A stretch of 64,000 nucleotides of DNA from Thelephora terrestris. Its lineage: Eukaryota > Basidiomycota > Agaricomycetes > Thelephorales > Thelephoraceae. Position numbers and translations under genes: made by a program. Location: contig WIUZ02000001.1 in assembly GCA_015956445.1 (NCBI GenBank), positions 496,001-560,000 on the forward strand, written 5' to 3'. The notes beneath the pieces are model-generated. The model made no database searches. It was not told the origin of the DNA and saw only the letters and a program-made list of their open reading frames with translations. Shown here piece by piece: positions 21,808 to 32,351 of this stretch. Positions within the stretch are counted from its first letter, which is position 1. Every line of letters begins with the position of its first letter.

Positions 21808-24328
21808 ATGGGAGTCACTTGGAAGACCCCTGAGCAGAATGTGTTCATCGAGCAACACTTACCATCCTTTAACCAACACTCAGCGGCTGGGACTGTGAAG
21901 TCCATGTTCTGGCCCGGGCTCTTTGACGAGTGGTTCAAGAATTGGCCTCTTCCAGAACCTAGTCCCGAGCTTGTCGAGAAGCATGGAAGCATAGAGGTGG
22001 CGAAGAAAGTAGCTCGGACCACAAAGATTGAGGTTAGCACAGTCCACATACCTGTCTCGTCAATTTGAACTCACCCCCTCTCCACAGCAAGTGAAGCGAG
22101 TGTTCAGAACAACCACGGACGACGCCACGGGTGGCCGACGAAATCTGCGCCTTGAAGGGATTCCCCGTCGGAAACAGTCGGAAGTTCAGGCCTACATGAG
22201 CCTTTACTACCAGGCCAGAATTCGGGACACCGTTCGAGACCGGTGGACCAAAGCTGGCATTCCGAACATGGATTTCAGCAGAGGCGCGCCGGAAATTCCA
22301 GACGACCAGATTGACCCTCGGGACAGCGCCTTGCTCAAGGACCAAGATATACCCCTTTGCTTCAAGAATCACATCGCGCGAGAGCTCTACGAAACAGAGG
22401 AAGAAACGATCAAGGCAGTGGTCCGATCAAAGCGCGATGAAGAAGCTTTGATCAAGACTGCCTATGACGTGGACGAGGAGGACCGACTAGAGCTGGTTCG
22501 AGAATACCATAAGTTAGTCACCAACTGTGTACTACGCTTCCTCCACTGACCTTCTCCTATTTATGTAGGAATGTCTCCTCGTTGAAAAAAAACATGGCGA
22601 CTGTGCTCAAGAACGTCGAGCAGAAGTGTGGGGGTAAGGGGATCGTTTGGTTGGCATGTCCGACCCCTTCTGTGGGCGGAAGGCCAGTGGGCCACTTGTG
22701 AGTACATTCGCTTCGTTGTGTCCAAGTTCCACTTGTCTCATCCCTCCCAGTCAATCTGTTGGGGAAACAATCGACGGCAAGGACTTTGAAGCATTCATCG
22801 GTACTGAGAAGGCAAATGAATTCAAGCAACTATTTTCTGCCTGGATTCACAAGATATATCGTACGTTCGCTTTTGTTCATGGCTCACTGCTTACTAACGC
22901 TCTATGTCAGCTACGTCCGACTGGCCCTTCTTCAGTTTCGCAGGATTAACTCCAACAGCAACCGCTGAAGATGACCAGGTCCTTGCCAACGCTATACCTT
23001 CACCGAGCGGATCCACTCCATCGGATGAACCCCGTACTTTGCCCAATCCATGTGACATCACGCTCAAGCAGTTCAATACTTCTCAGTCGGGCACCGCACT
23101 CGACCTTACGGGCCTCGTGTCAAACCTGCCGGACATCATGCTCACCGAACCCAGCAACATGTCTGACGAACTCAATGCTTTTGGCATCCAACCGGGCGCC
23201 AGTCCTCCACCCCCCTCCTTGGACTTCACCCTATCCAACAGCGTGTTTGATTCACTCGACGCCCTGAGTGACCAACTAGATGCCAGCGCTCTACCCTCCT
23301 CACCGAACCTGTTCGCTCAATTTGACCACTTGAATATCTCACCCAATCTGGCTGATACCACATTCGAGTGGCCCAACCCTACTCAGTTGGGTGTCACGCT
23401 CAACCATCAGGATATCATCGCCGACCCGTTGGACACTGTACCCCCCTATCTTGGTCACATGTCTGGTTGGTTCGATACCCTGGCCGGTCAACAGAGCAAC
23501 ACAGTTCTGGCTCCTCAACCTGGTGTCTCCCTCCTACCCATCATGACTGCGACATTGCAATCTGAGACCCACTTCGATCTGCCCCCCCCAATCCCAACCT
23601 CCACTCGCCCTCGCCTAGCCGGCAGGTCCCAAACTGTTTCCCGGAGCCAACCAAACATGACGCTCCCGAGCGGTGAAGTGCTTCCTCGAGCGATTGTTGT
23701 CTCTCAACCTGAGACGCTCATCGGTATTGCGGTCGAGCCCCCTTGGATGGGGAAAAAGGGGACACTGGATTTTTTCCGCGAGACGTTCAAACTCGGCTGT
23801 CTTCCGAACGTAATCAACCGTTGGTATGAACTTGAAAATCTCCTTGGTTTTCCAGACACTGTAAGTGCCCGTCGGTCAACCACTCTGCATTAGACTCATT
23901 ATGCGTAGACCCCAACCAAATTCCCAACGACGAAACGTCCGGCGGTCATCCGCGCGTTCCACAAGAATAGACACAGTTATCAAAGGGACTATGGTGTTGA
24001 TGTCTACACCCTCGGCGGTGAGATCATGGAGTGGTGGGCCGAGATTTGTCCTCCTCGTGGGCCAGGCGTAAAATTTGGGGGACCAACTGGGATTTACACC
24101 CTCATTGTTCTCATGTCGTGGTGGTGTGCATTGCTGGAGGGTAAGCCACAGAAAGAGCATGCTGACTGCCTTCGTATTCTCAAGGATATCGATCGGGTCT
24201 TATTGACGACGATCAACAATATCAAGAGTTGTCCTACTGCCTCTACCTCCATATTGCCGCAACCGCGCAAACGAGAGGGACTTGAGGACACGTCATCCAG
24301 GAAGAGAGGGCGATATGGGAAAGTTTAA
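21808..24328 (+). CDS. 752-residue protein of unknown function, six exons, transposon passenger
   Basis: Exons are 21808-22032, 22088-22512, 22569-22697, 22751-22860, 22911-23860 and 23909-24328. All introns are GT..AG and 48-56 bp, and the frame is open throughout. The N-terminus reads T-W-K-T-P-E-Q-N-V-F-I-E, then F-W-P-G-L-F-D-E-W-F-K-N-W-P. I remember this pattern from many Agaricomycete hypothetical proteins but cannot attach a function to it. The middle (about residues 270-590) is Ser/Pro/Asp-rich and likely disordered. The last exon is a compact domain with W-W-A-E-I-C-P-P and W-W-C-A-L-L-E-G, then a basic tail. It lies within the inverted repeats and has no decay, so it may help the element or be carried cargo. 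It is not a recognisable TET/JBP oxygenase, a known partner of some KDZ elements. Confidence 0.8.
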
Positions 24329-25370
24329 TTGAATGTTTATATCCATTCCTCATCCTCCTCTAATGTCATTTGATTTCGTCATTGATCCTCTAATTTTCGC
24401 ACGCATATATGAATCTTTTTAGTTTTATTTATTCACCCTTTTGCGATACCCAAAATACATTCGGGTGACGGGCCATATCTTTGTATGGTCTAAGGAAATT
24501 ATGTGTGATGGTTCCAACACGTGACATTGACTCAGAAAAAATGCACGGAGTGCTACGAGAGACGGGTGGGCTGGAAAATGGTCTAAATGGTCTAGATGGA
24601 ACGGACATAGTGCTAATGCGATAAACAAGGCTGTAGGCTGGATAATTGTGAGGTTCTTGGGGAGGAAGGGGAGCAACGCACCTTGAGCAAAATATCCCGG
24701 TCTTTACTGATTCCGTGCAGACAGGCCTCCAGCTCCCTACCTCAATACCTCCGACTCTGCTATTTCAACATCTCCGCCCCATTCAACACATCCGACAATT
24801 CGCCATATCCTCTTCCCGCCCGGTGTGATCGAACGCAAACCCCGTCAGGCCGCAAACCTCATCGGTAAGCACCCGCACTCGCGCTGCTTAATCTTTCATT
24901 TCGCATGTGTCCCTGACGAAATTGCGCTTTCGTGCGTAGATCATACCGTCAGATCGCTCTCCGAGATCTGACAGAATGATTATCTGGTGCCTGGGGACTC
25001 CGGTGTCACCCCAGATGTCGAGTGATGATATCCGGGGGTTCTTGTGACATATGCGGTTTGGGTCGGGCCATGGCGGTCAAGGGCCAGCAACTTGCCACTT
25101 TTAATGGGGTTTGACTGGAGGACTGATTGAATGGCATATATTTCATTCGGCAGCTGCAGGGTGAGAGTGAGTTGTAGGCCAGACAATATACATAAACTAT
25201 TCAGTCCAGGGAAGATGGAATGGTGCGGGTTCAGATCAAAAAAAAAACCACATTTTTGTAGATACAACGGCAGATATGAGTCGAAGCGAGTACCCAATGA
25301 CAGGAAGTATTCCAACCAACAGGGGAAGGATCGTAGAGGACAGGTCAGAGTAATTTGAGGGGCCGGAATT
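24329..25370. other. Internal transposon sequence without a recognised gene
   Basis: About 1 kb between the passenger gene and the right arm. Only short open frames; an A/T-rich 3' flank follows the stop at 24328. Nothing identifiable. Confidence 0.45.
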
Positions 25371-26430
25371 TGAGAATTTGTCATCATCCAACAAAGGGGA
25401 GTGATCCTGGGAGGTACAGGCAGCCCTGTCCAATTGGCGACCAGGATCCCAGAACGCGAGTCCGTCTGAACGCGTTGAGTGCGTTTTTGGTGTGATGGAG
25501 TGAACCGGGTGGGTGGGATCGAAGGCGGGGGAGTTTCTGACGAGAGAGGGGTTTCTGCCTGAAATGCGCATGATTGTCGTGGACTGTGAGTGGATCACGG
25601 GTCGTAGATAATCGACACGTGTTTCAGAGTGGTGCAAGGGGTGGAAGGGCGGCGGATCTGGGTTGGGGGGTGATTCTGTTACCGAGGAAGAAGGGTGAAT
25701 GGTGAGGGCGCAAGGCCAGGAATCCACGCGGCAAGGCCAATATCCACGAACGCAGTTCGGACCGAGGGAGTAGCCCGTTGACCGAATGGAACCGTGCACC
25801 AGGGAAAGTGGGAGCTGGGGAATCCACGTAAGTGCACGGGATGCAGCAAGGATCGCAGAGCTTACCTCGCTCCCCAGGCTCCGAACTGTTTCCCCGGAGT
25901 CGCATCCCATAACGAGAGGAAGGTGGGTGACTGGAGGCCCGTCGGATCTGTTGGATTGCTGGCAAACACAGCAGGAAGCAAGGGAGGAGGGGAATGCGGA
26001 GGGTGGGCGGAAAAGGATAGGATATTTTCCCACGGATTTGATGCCACAAAATTGGGAGAAAGCCGGGAACGCCGCATGGAAAGTCGGGAAGGAAGGGGAA
26101 GGGAAGGGGAAGGGCAGTAGTGACAAGGGGCGGGAGTAAGTTGAGGACGGGATGCGATCAGCAGGAGGGAACGGCGCTATTCCCAACCGCAAGGCACGGC
26201 GCATCACGCGCGCGATCAAGAGAAGCAATCCCAATTAGGAAGGGAGGGCTGGCTCAACCCGACCCGAAAACACGACGGAAAAAATGGGGGAAGTCCCGTT
26301 GGACTGCTGGGGAGCCTGCTAGGAATTTTCGGTCGAGTTTTTTTGACACAAGGTTCCCAGGGGCTGAGTGTCAAGGGGTGACAACATTGTAGGGGATTTT
26401 ACGTTGGACAGTGGTTACCAGTAATGCATC
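25371..26430 (-). repeat. Right terminal inverted repeat of the KDZ transposon
   Basis: Reverse complement of 13210-14330, lacking the 68-bp tandem duplication of the left arm. A minus-strand open frame covers 25236-26234, but differences from the left arm are often amino-acid changing, so it is treated as non-coding. Confidence 0.9.
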
Positions 26431-28635
26431 CGCGTCTCGACTGTCTCCCGACGGGAACAACATCGCATTCACGCGTACTTCCTGTGTACTCGACACCCGT
26501 TCCCGCCTCGCTGACTCCACCCGAGCCGCGTTGGCCGTTGGCCGTCGCATAGAGTGCAACTTTGGGCAGTTCCTCTGGTCGTGTCCTGCCTCCTCGCACT
26601 GGAAACACTTCCCAGCTGCTCGAAGCTCGTCGCGCTTCGCTCGGCTTATTCTACGCCCCTGCTTACGGCGTCCCTCATTTCGGGTCTGGGTTCTATCATC
26701 CGCCTGCTGCGGCGACACTGCGTTCGCACGGAATCGCTCACCCCCTTCCCTAGGTCTGGGTCCATCCCCTTCTCCTGAAGGTGTCCACCTCCGTGGTCCG
26801 TCAGTCCGGTTCGCGAACCTTCCCCATGACCGTTCTGGGGGTCCCGGTTTCTCACTCCTGAGTTCTCGCCGGTAAGCCTCCTCGCTCTTTTCGATGTCCA
26901 TGGCTTTTCTGACCATCCTCTCGAGGGATGTGTGCTCAGCCGAGACTCCCCATTCAATCAGGCGTAGGCGGATGTCCCTGCGCATTCCCCTCCAGAACGT
27001 CTGGATTACCGTCCTCTCGTTCACGTCGGGGAACCGCGCAGCAAGCTTCTCGACATCTCGGATAAAATCTCGGACCCGCCGCTTCCCTTGCGTCGAGTTC
27101 ATCAGTCGGGCACGCAATCCATCCTTAAAGTCCATCGGGAAACAGTAGTCAAATAGCGCTTCGTACATAGATTTCATTGTCCACGCTTCTTCATTTCCCG
27201 CAACGAAGTCCATATAAAATTGTCCCGCGTCTCCCGTTACGTACGTAACAAGCGACTCCAGGGCAGTTATGTCCCGGTATTTACTCCTTCGGACCCAGTT
27301 ATTGACTTCGTAGGTCCATTTGTCGAATACCAATAAATCCGGCTTGCCATCATATACGCTGGGTGGCGTGGCCTTCTGGCGCGCCATTGCCTCCTGCTCC
27401 TCGCGCTCCTCGCGTTCCTCGCGCTCTGCCCTCGACTCTGCCATCCTTCCGTTTCCCTTCCTGGGATCGCGCTTTGGCCTGCGGCCGTTCCCATCGTCAG
27501 AGGAATCTGCCAACTCATCCGACGACGAAGGTGGGTCTGACGGGACTGGTTTAGATTGTCTCCCGCCCCGACTAGGGGCCTTACGACGTCTATCACTCGG
27601 TCTCGATGCCTTCCTGTCATCGTCTGATTCGCCGGCGTCTGAACATCCATCAGAGCCATCTCCGTCGGCTAACGCGCTCCTTCGAGGCTCGTCGCTTCGG
27701 GATGCCCTTCTCTCGGTTACCGTGTTAAACCTCAGACCATGGGGTATGTTACTTTTTCCCCGGGCAAATGTCACTGCCGTCGGCACCTTAATTCTTTCGT
27801 GCCTGGAAACCGTCTTCCTCTGACCAGCTCGGCTGATTGATGACATCAGCTCCTGGAATGCGACGGGTCGGACCGGTTGTTTCCCTTTCGAGTTTTCTTG
27901 GCGCCTCTTGGCAGCCTCCTTCTTCAGGTCTATCTTAGGTACAGGTCCCGACGGACCGTCACGACCGGACCGTTCGTCATCTTCCGAGCGACTGTCTTCC
28001 TCGTTTTCGTCGCCACTGAACCACTCATGAAAGTACTTAGTTTTACCTCGCGCCTCGTTATCAGAGCCTGTGGTAGCGAGTAGGTCGCCCTCCACTTCAG
28101 AGGCCTCTGAGCGCTTAGATACTCCTCTTTTCTTTTTCTTAACTGATTTCCATCCGTCGTCTTTAGCGGGAACAGGGGAGTCTCTTCCTGAGTCATCCCC
28201 ACTTTTATTTTCATCTGTTACGTACGATAAACGATGCTCCTCAAGCCTTCGTTTCTCTGGTCGATCACCGCCCGGTTTACCGGGTTGATCCAGACCTTCC
28301 GTGTTTGACCGATCAACGCCCGACTGAGCGGGTTGATCCAGGCCGGGCCGATCACCGCCGGAAGTTTCCGGTTGATCTAGGCTCGCTTCATCGGGACGGT
28401 CCTCCTGCTCGTCCTGAGCAGATTCCAACGTTCCCGGAATCTGTTGGACCCGGGAACCCTTCCGGGTTACCCGATCCTTTTCATCGGACTTACCTGGGCC
28501 CCTCCCCCAACGCGCTCCCAGGTCCTTCTCAGAATTTCCTGGGGCCTTCTCGTTGGCCGGGACCTCCTCGTAGTGGTAGCCTAGCTTACCTTTTTTGCCG
28601 ACACTCGGCGCGCGCTCTATAGATTGATTAGCCAT
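26431..28635 (-). CDS. gag: Gypsy gag region with CCHC zinc knuckle
   Basis: A minus-strand open frame starts at 28635 and runs into the arm of the nested transposon (to 26371). The N-terminal half is long, charged and low-complexity (D/E/R/K/S-rich). The central part near residues 440-600 looks like a retrotransposon capsid region (W-T-Y-E-V-N-N-W-V, F-Y-M-D-F-V, R-D-F-I-R-D-V-E). A zinc knuckle C-F-Q-C-x4-H-x4-C lies near 677-690 and would bind RNA. Fossil part of the split Gypsy element. Confidence 0.85.
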
Positions 28636-29058
28636 AAAATTCAGAAATTGAAAAATACCAGAAAATATTTTTTATCACTCGGGTGATCAATCCGAGTGGG
28701 TTTTCGTGCTTTTCGAGAGAGAGACAAGAGATGGGAGAGATAAAGAGAAAAGCAGGTAGAGAGAGATATGTCGTAGGATATCTTTGTGAGTTCAAAAAGA
28801 TGTGAAGCTTCGGCCTCGTTGGCTCTCGAGCCGGTTCGGGAAATCCGATAACCGGTGGAGTGCGAGTCGGGTCGAAGGTAACACACGGGGTAAGAACTGT
28901 TGTAAAGCGTCCTGTTCTCTCTCTCTACCTATTACAGGGCTTTATATACGTTCTATTTTATTTGTAATTGAGCAAACGAGTCATCTAATCTTTTGGGAAA
29001 TTTGTTGAGGCGCGACTATCTACGGGCCGATCAAACCGGGCGGGGGTTTGGGTCTACA
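28636..29058 (-). mobile_element. Putative 5' LTR and leader of the old Gypsy element
   Basis: On the minus strand the stretch begins TGTAGACCC at 29058, contains a TATATAAAG box near 28945-28955, and leads into gag at 28635. No second copy of this sequence was found, so calling it an LTR rests on position and promoter-like features only. Confidence 0.45.
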
Positions 29059-30016
29059 GGTTTTTTCCACTATTTTTTTCGATCACTCTTATACTTTTGC
29101 GCCCGCCCTACTCGACGTCCAGTACCTCAACGACTCAACTGACGCGCTCGATTTCCATGGCGTCTTGATGGCCTCGTTGAGGGCTTTCGACCAACATTGA
29201 GTTTCTCCCGAAATTCCGATCTTGGACTCTCATTACCTTCCAACCCGTTCGGCCTTCATCTCCTCAACGCTTGTGACTTTCGGCTTGGGGGTGATTCCAA
29301 CGTCTTTCAGTGAGTGTGCACTACATTGTCACATTGAGTTTCTGCGTTTCTAACATGCTGTGTGATACAGTGAAATCATTCGACGGGGGCAGTCCTGCAT
29401 GCCAGGAGTGTCATTGTGAGGTGACCACAGAGAAGTCTAGATTACGAGAAACCCTATCTATTACTCGTCCCAAAGCAGTACAAAGCAGTAAAATGTACCA
29501 CGGATAACAGAATAAACATGTTAGCTAAAAAGAGGTTCTGCTTGGTTTGTGTCCGGGGGTCTCAATTTCACCTGCGCCGTTATGTACTGACTGGAAATGC
29601 CATTGAATACCCTCCTCGTGGGTGCCAGGAGTAATACTGGGGTCACTGGGAGGCTAGGTTTTGTGCCTGGATGCCTGTATTTACCGGAGGTTTCAGCAGA
29701 CTCAAAGCTGTGGCAAACATGACAGGTTGTTGAAAAATCAATGTAGAGATGTAGTGCACACTCACTGAAAGACGTTGGAATCACCCCCAAGCCGAAAGTC
29801 ACAAGCGTTGAGGAGATGAAGGCCGAACGGGTTGGAAGGTAACGAGAGTCCAAGATCGGAATTTCGGGAGAAACTCAATGTTGGTCGAAAGCCCTCAACG
29901 AGGCCATCAAGACGCCATGGAAATCGAGCGCGTCAGTTGAGTCGTTGAGGTACTGGACGTCGAGTAGGGCGGGCGCAAAAGTATAAGAGTGATCGAAAAA
30001 AATAGTGGAAAAAACC
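29059..30016. mobile_element. Foldback element with 268-bp near-perfect inverted repeats
   Basis: Left arm 29059-29326 and right arm 29749-30016 are reverse complements over 268 bp; I noticed a single mismatch by eye. The ends read GGTTTTTTCCACTATTTTTT. The 422-bp spacer has no identifiable gene. Flanks show no clear target-site duplication. The element abuts the putative LTR start of the old Gypsy element at 29058. The high arm identity points to a young or gene-converted foldback or MITE-like element. Confidence 0.85.
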
Positions 30017-30455
30017 GCCGCGCCAACTTTCGTGAGAACAGCAATAACAGTCACCCTGAGTACTCGTCCTAGTGGTGAGCTGGTAGAGGGGGAAGGTGCG
30101 GAGGGCGGTGTGGGTCCGTGGGATAAGCGAGAACCATGCTTAACTTAAAAGGACCACGTCACTGATGTGACTTGTGACAATTTACCGTGAAATCAAATTT
30201 TTGGCAGTGGCGCTTAAAATCCAACTCGATAAGACCCGGTACTTACGTCCCGGGAATGTTGTTGTGCCTACGCCGAATGAATCCGCACAAGCTACAAAGT
30301 GTGCGCCCAAGTAAACAGTACTCACGGTTTTTCAGGAAAAAATAAGTGACAGTTACAAAGCATACATCAGATTTACAGGTCAATTATACTGGGGCGAAGC
30401 GAGGGAGAGATTGTTAAATAGAATAAATACAAAATTACTCCAATTCGAGGTATCG
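30017..30455. other. Intergenic stretch downstream of the STAND gene
   Basis: No gene or repeat recognised. It contains the 3' flank of the minus-strand STAND gene. Confidence 0.4.
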
Positions 30456-32274
30456 TCACCAGTCCACGTTGTACGCTACCACTGCGGGCGGGATCTGTTG
30501 CCGAGGGACGGTGAGTGGCATAGTTGCTACATTTTCTTGTGCGGCGACGGGCGAAAAATTTGTAGGATCTTCCTGTGCGACGCTGGGCGTGATCTCTGGC
30601 AAGTCGTCTTGTGTGGTGACAAGTGACAAATTCGTAGGATCTTCCTGTTCAGCGATAGGCAGGATCTCCGGGAGGTCATCTTGTGTGGCAGTAACAGGGA
30701 TGTTCGTTGGATTTTCCCGTAGGCCTGTGGACGGGATATCTGCAGGAACTTCTTGGATGTCGATCAGTATGATGGGTGCTATCTGTCGGCCAAAGAGAGC
30801 GAGGAGCCCTATCGGAGAATCAGTGTGATCAGTCGTAATGGATGAAGAAGCCGGGGAATCGTGTTTACTTTTCTTCACGATTTGGGGCAGTCTTCTGATC
30901 CATTTCCTCCTTCGGGGAGCTTCGCGGTCTGGAGTCGTGTGGGATAAGCCGCCACTGGTAAATTCGCATGTGGACACAGGAGGACCTTTGAGAAGGTGTC
31001 ACGCCATAGCGATGGAGCAAATGGAACGGGAAGGACGTACATGGTTGTCCAGGTGGATTTTCAACCTTCTGGAGGATGGTAAGGCGTAAGGGGGAGGGGT
31101 CCAACAACCAACCGTTCGGCGGTCCTCCGGTATAAACAGGGAGCACTGCAAAAAATGTCACGCGACAACCGTGAAGTAAGTCCGACGAAGACATACCCCC
31201 TTGTGCAGGCATACAGTCTGGACCCCATTTGATGACTTCCTCCGTTTCTGCATATACGATCATAGACTCCAGGAAGTAGAACTGGAGTGGAGAAAGCATC
31301 TTCAGAGCTCCGTTTCGGCAAGAGACAAGGGAGAAACTGCGAAGCACATCAACTACCTCCCTTACTCCTCCTGTTCTGTGGAAAATCCCCTCTAATTGGT
31401 GTTCTTCAATCCCAGATGGGAAGGATGCAATTGCTTCGAGCACGTCCCGAGCTGCGGTACCTAGCTCTTTGATCCTCGGGGAACGAAACACCGGCTCTAT
31501 AGTTTTCTTGAGCATCTCGTAATAGGTGGTTCTCAGCACGCCTTTCTTGTCATCCCACATTCTCAATAGCGTCTGTTCATCCCAACTATTTTCGCGTACG
31601 GTCCTAGCAAAAAGTTCAATGGAAAATGGATGGAGGTCCAATTTTGCCACGAGGATGTCCAATGCAGGCGATCTATCCAAGTTACAGAGGCTGTAGAAGA
31701 TGTCCTGTGCGCCGCCCTCGGGTGGAGTGGCTATGTTGACCCGGTGGAAACCATGGATGTCCGGATACATCCTGCTGGTAGTAATCAGGCAGACATGTTC
31801 ATAGCTACCAAATTCTTCTATCCTTGCACGTATCTTCTCAGCCTCAGGGGAAAGTGGGTCAAGGGCAGAATCCACACTGTCGAGCAACAATATGAGTGGA
31901 GGGGATGACTTGAGGTGTGATTCGAGGTGTGTTTCATTGACGTGGATGGTGCCAGATAGGCGCTGAATGAAACCCTCCAGCGAGTTCTCAAGGCCGTCAC
32001 AACACATAGAGTGACGGTTTTCACCAAACTTGGCTTTGGTTCTGTTGTGGTCCAGGACGGTACGGGCCACAAAGGACTTCCCGATGCCGATTGGCCCCAA
32101 AAGAGCAGCCGATGCAACTTGGTCGGTGAGGTCCAATATTTCGTCTGCAATCGGTGGGAACCAGCCGATGGATGCTGGTGGAAGCTCCAGGATGGAAACT
32201 CGGCCATTTTTGCGGCTGTTGAGGATTTTCCAATTAGCAGTTGGCTGCCAGGAAGAGGAACGCTTACCAGTCAT
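30456..32274 (-). CDS. STAND-class P-loop NTPase (NB-ARC/NLR-like)
   Basis: Minus strand, three exons: 32274-31197, 31145-31041 and 30985-30456. Introns are 31196-31146 (GTATGT..TTGCAG) and 31040-30986 (GTACGT..CAAAG). The frame is open for 570 codons. Walker A is G-P-I-G-I-G-K-S at 60-67, Walker B L-I-L-L-L-D-S-V-D at 127-135, and a sensor C-L-I-T-T-S-R at 162-168. A L-D-L-H-P-F-S-I-E-L helical region and a winged-helix-like segment follow, the order seen in NB-ARC ATPases. In fungi such proteins act as intracellular immune or self/non-self switches, usually with a repeat sensor. Here the C-terminus instead has about three 24-residue repeats containing T-Q-D-D-L-P-E-I and E-D-P-T-N. No N-terminal effector domain is visible; an upstream exon may have been lost or displaced by the LTR copy 78 bp away. 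Confidence 0.75.
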
Positions 32275-32351
32275 TCAAGATCCCTAACACATGCGATATT
32301 TCGGGGCGATTTAGCCAATTGTCCCAGCATATCACCATCAATGCCCACAAC

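Larger units (their letters stand above)
13210..26430 (+). mobile_element. 13.2-kb KDZ DNA transposon with about 1.1-kb terminal inverted repeats
   Basis: The segment is bounded by inverted repeats starting TGGTAACCACTGT at 13210 and ending with its complement at about 26430. It sits exactly between the gag and pol regions of the Gypsy element. Inside are a KDZ transposase gene, a 752-codon gene, a small minus-strand gene and two urease fragments. The flanks give no clear target-site duplication. If the ends are taken as ACTGT..ACAGT, the adjoining 7-mers GGTAACC and GGTTACC differ by one base and could be an eroded duplication. The transposase frame is intact across ten exons, so the element may have been active recently. 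Confidence 0.75.
8419..29058 (-). mobile_element. Old Ty3/Gypsy chromodomain element, split by a nested DNA transposon
   Basis: On the minus strand a gag region (28635 to about 26431) and a pol region (about 13209-8419) face the same way and are separated by the 13.2-kb KDZ transposon. An LTR-like leader with a TATATAAA box lies upstream of gag, its TG.. start at 29058. No matching second LTR was found beyond pol. The element is broken: one large insertion plus an apparently missing or unrecognised 3' LTR, so about two major breaks. It is older than the KDZ insertion inside it. Confidence 0.8.

Noticed and set aside
13210-26430. Large inverted repeat as an assembly artefact
   Set aside because: The arms differ by substitutions and a 68-bp duplication, and the interior holds an intact transposase, which is expected for a real transposon.
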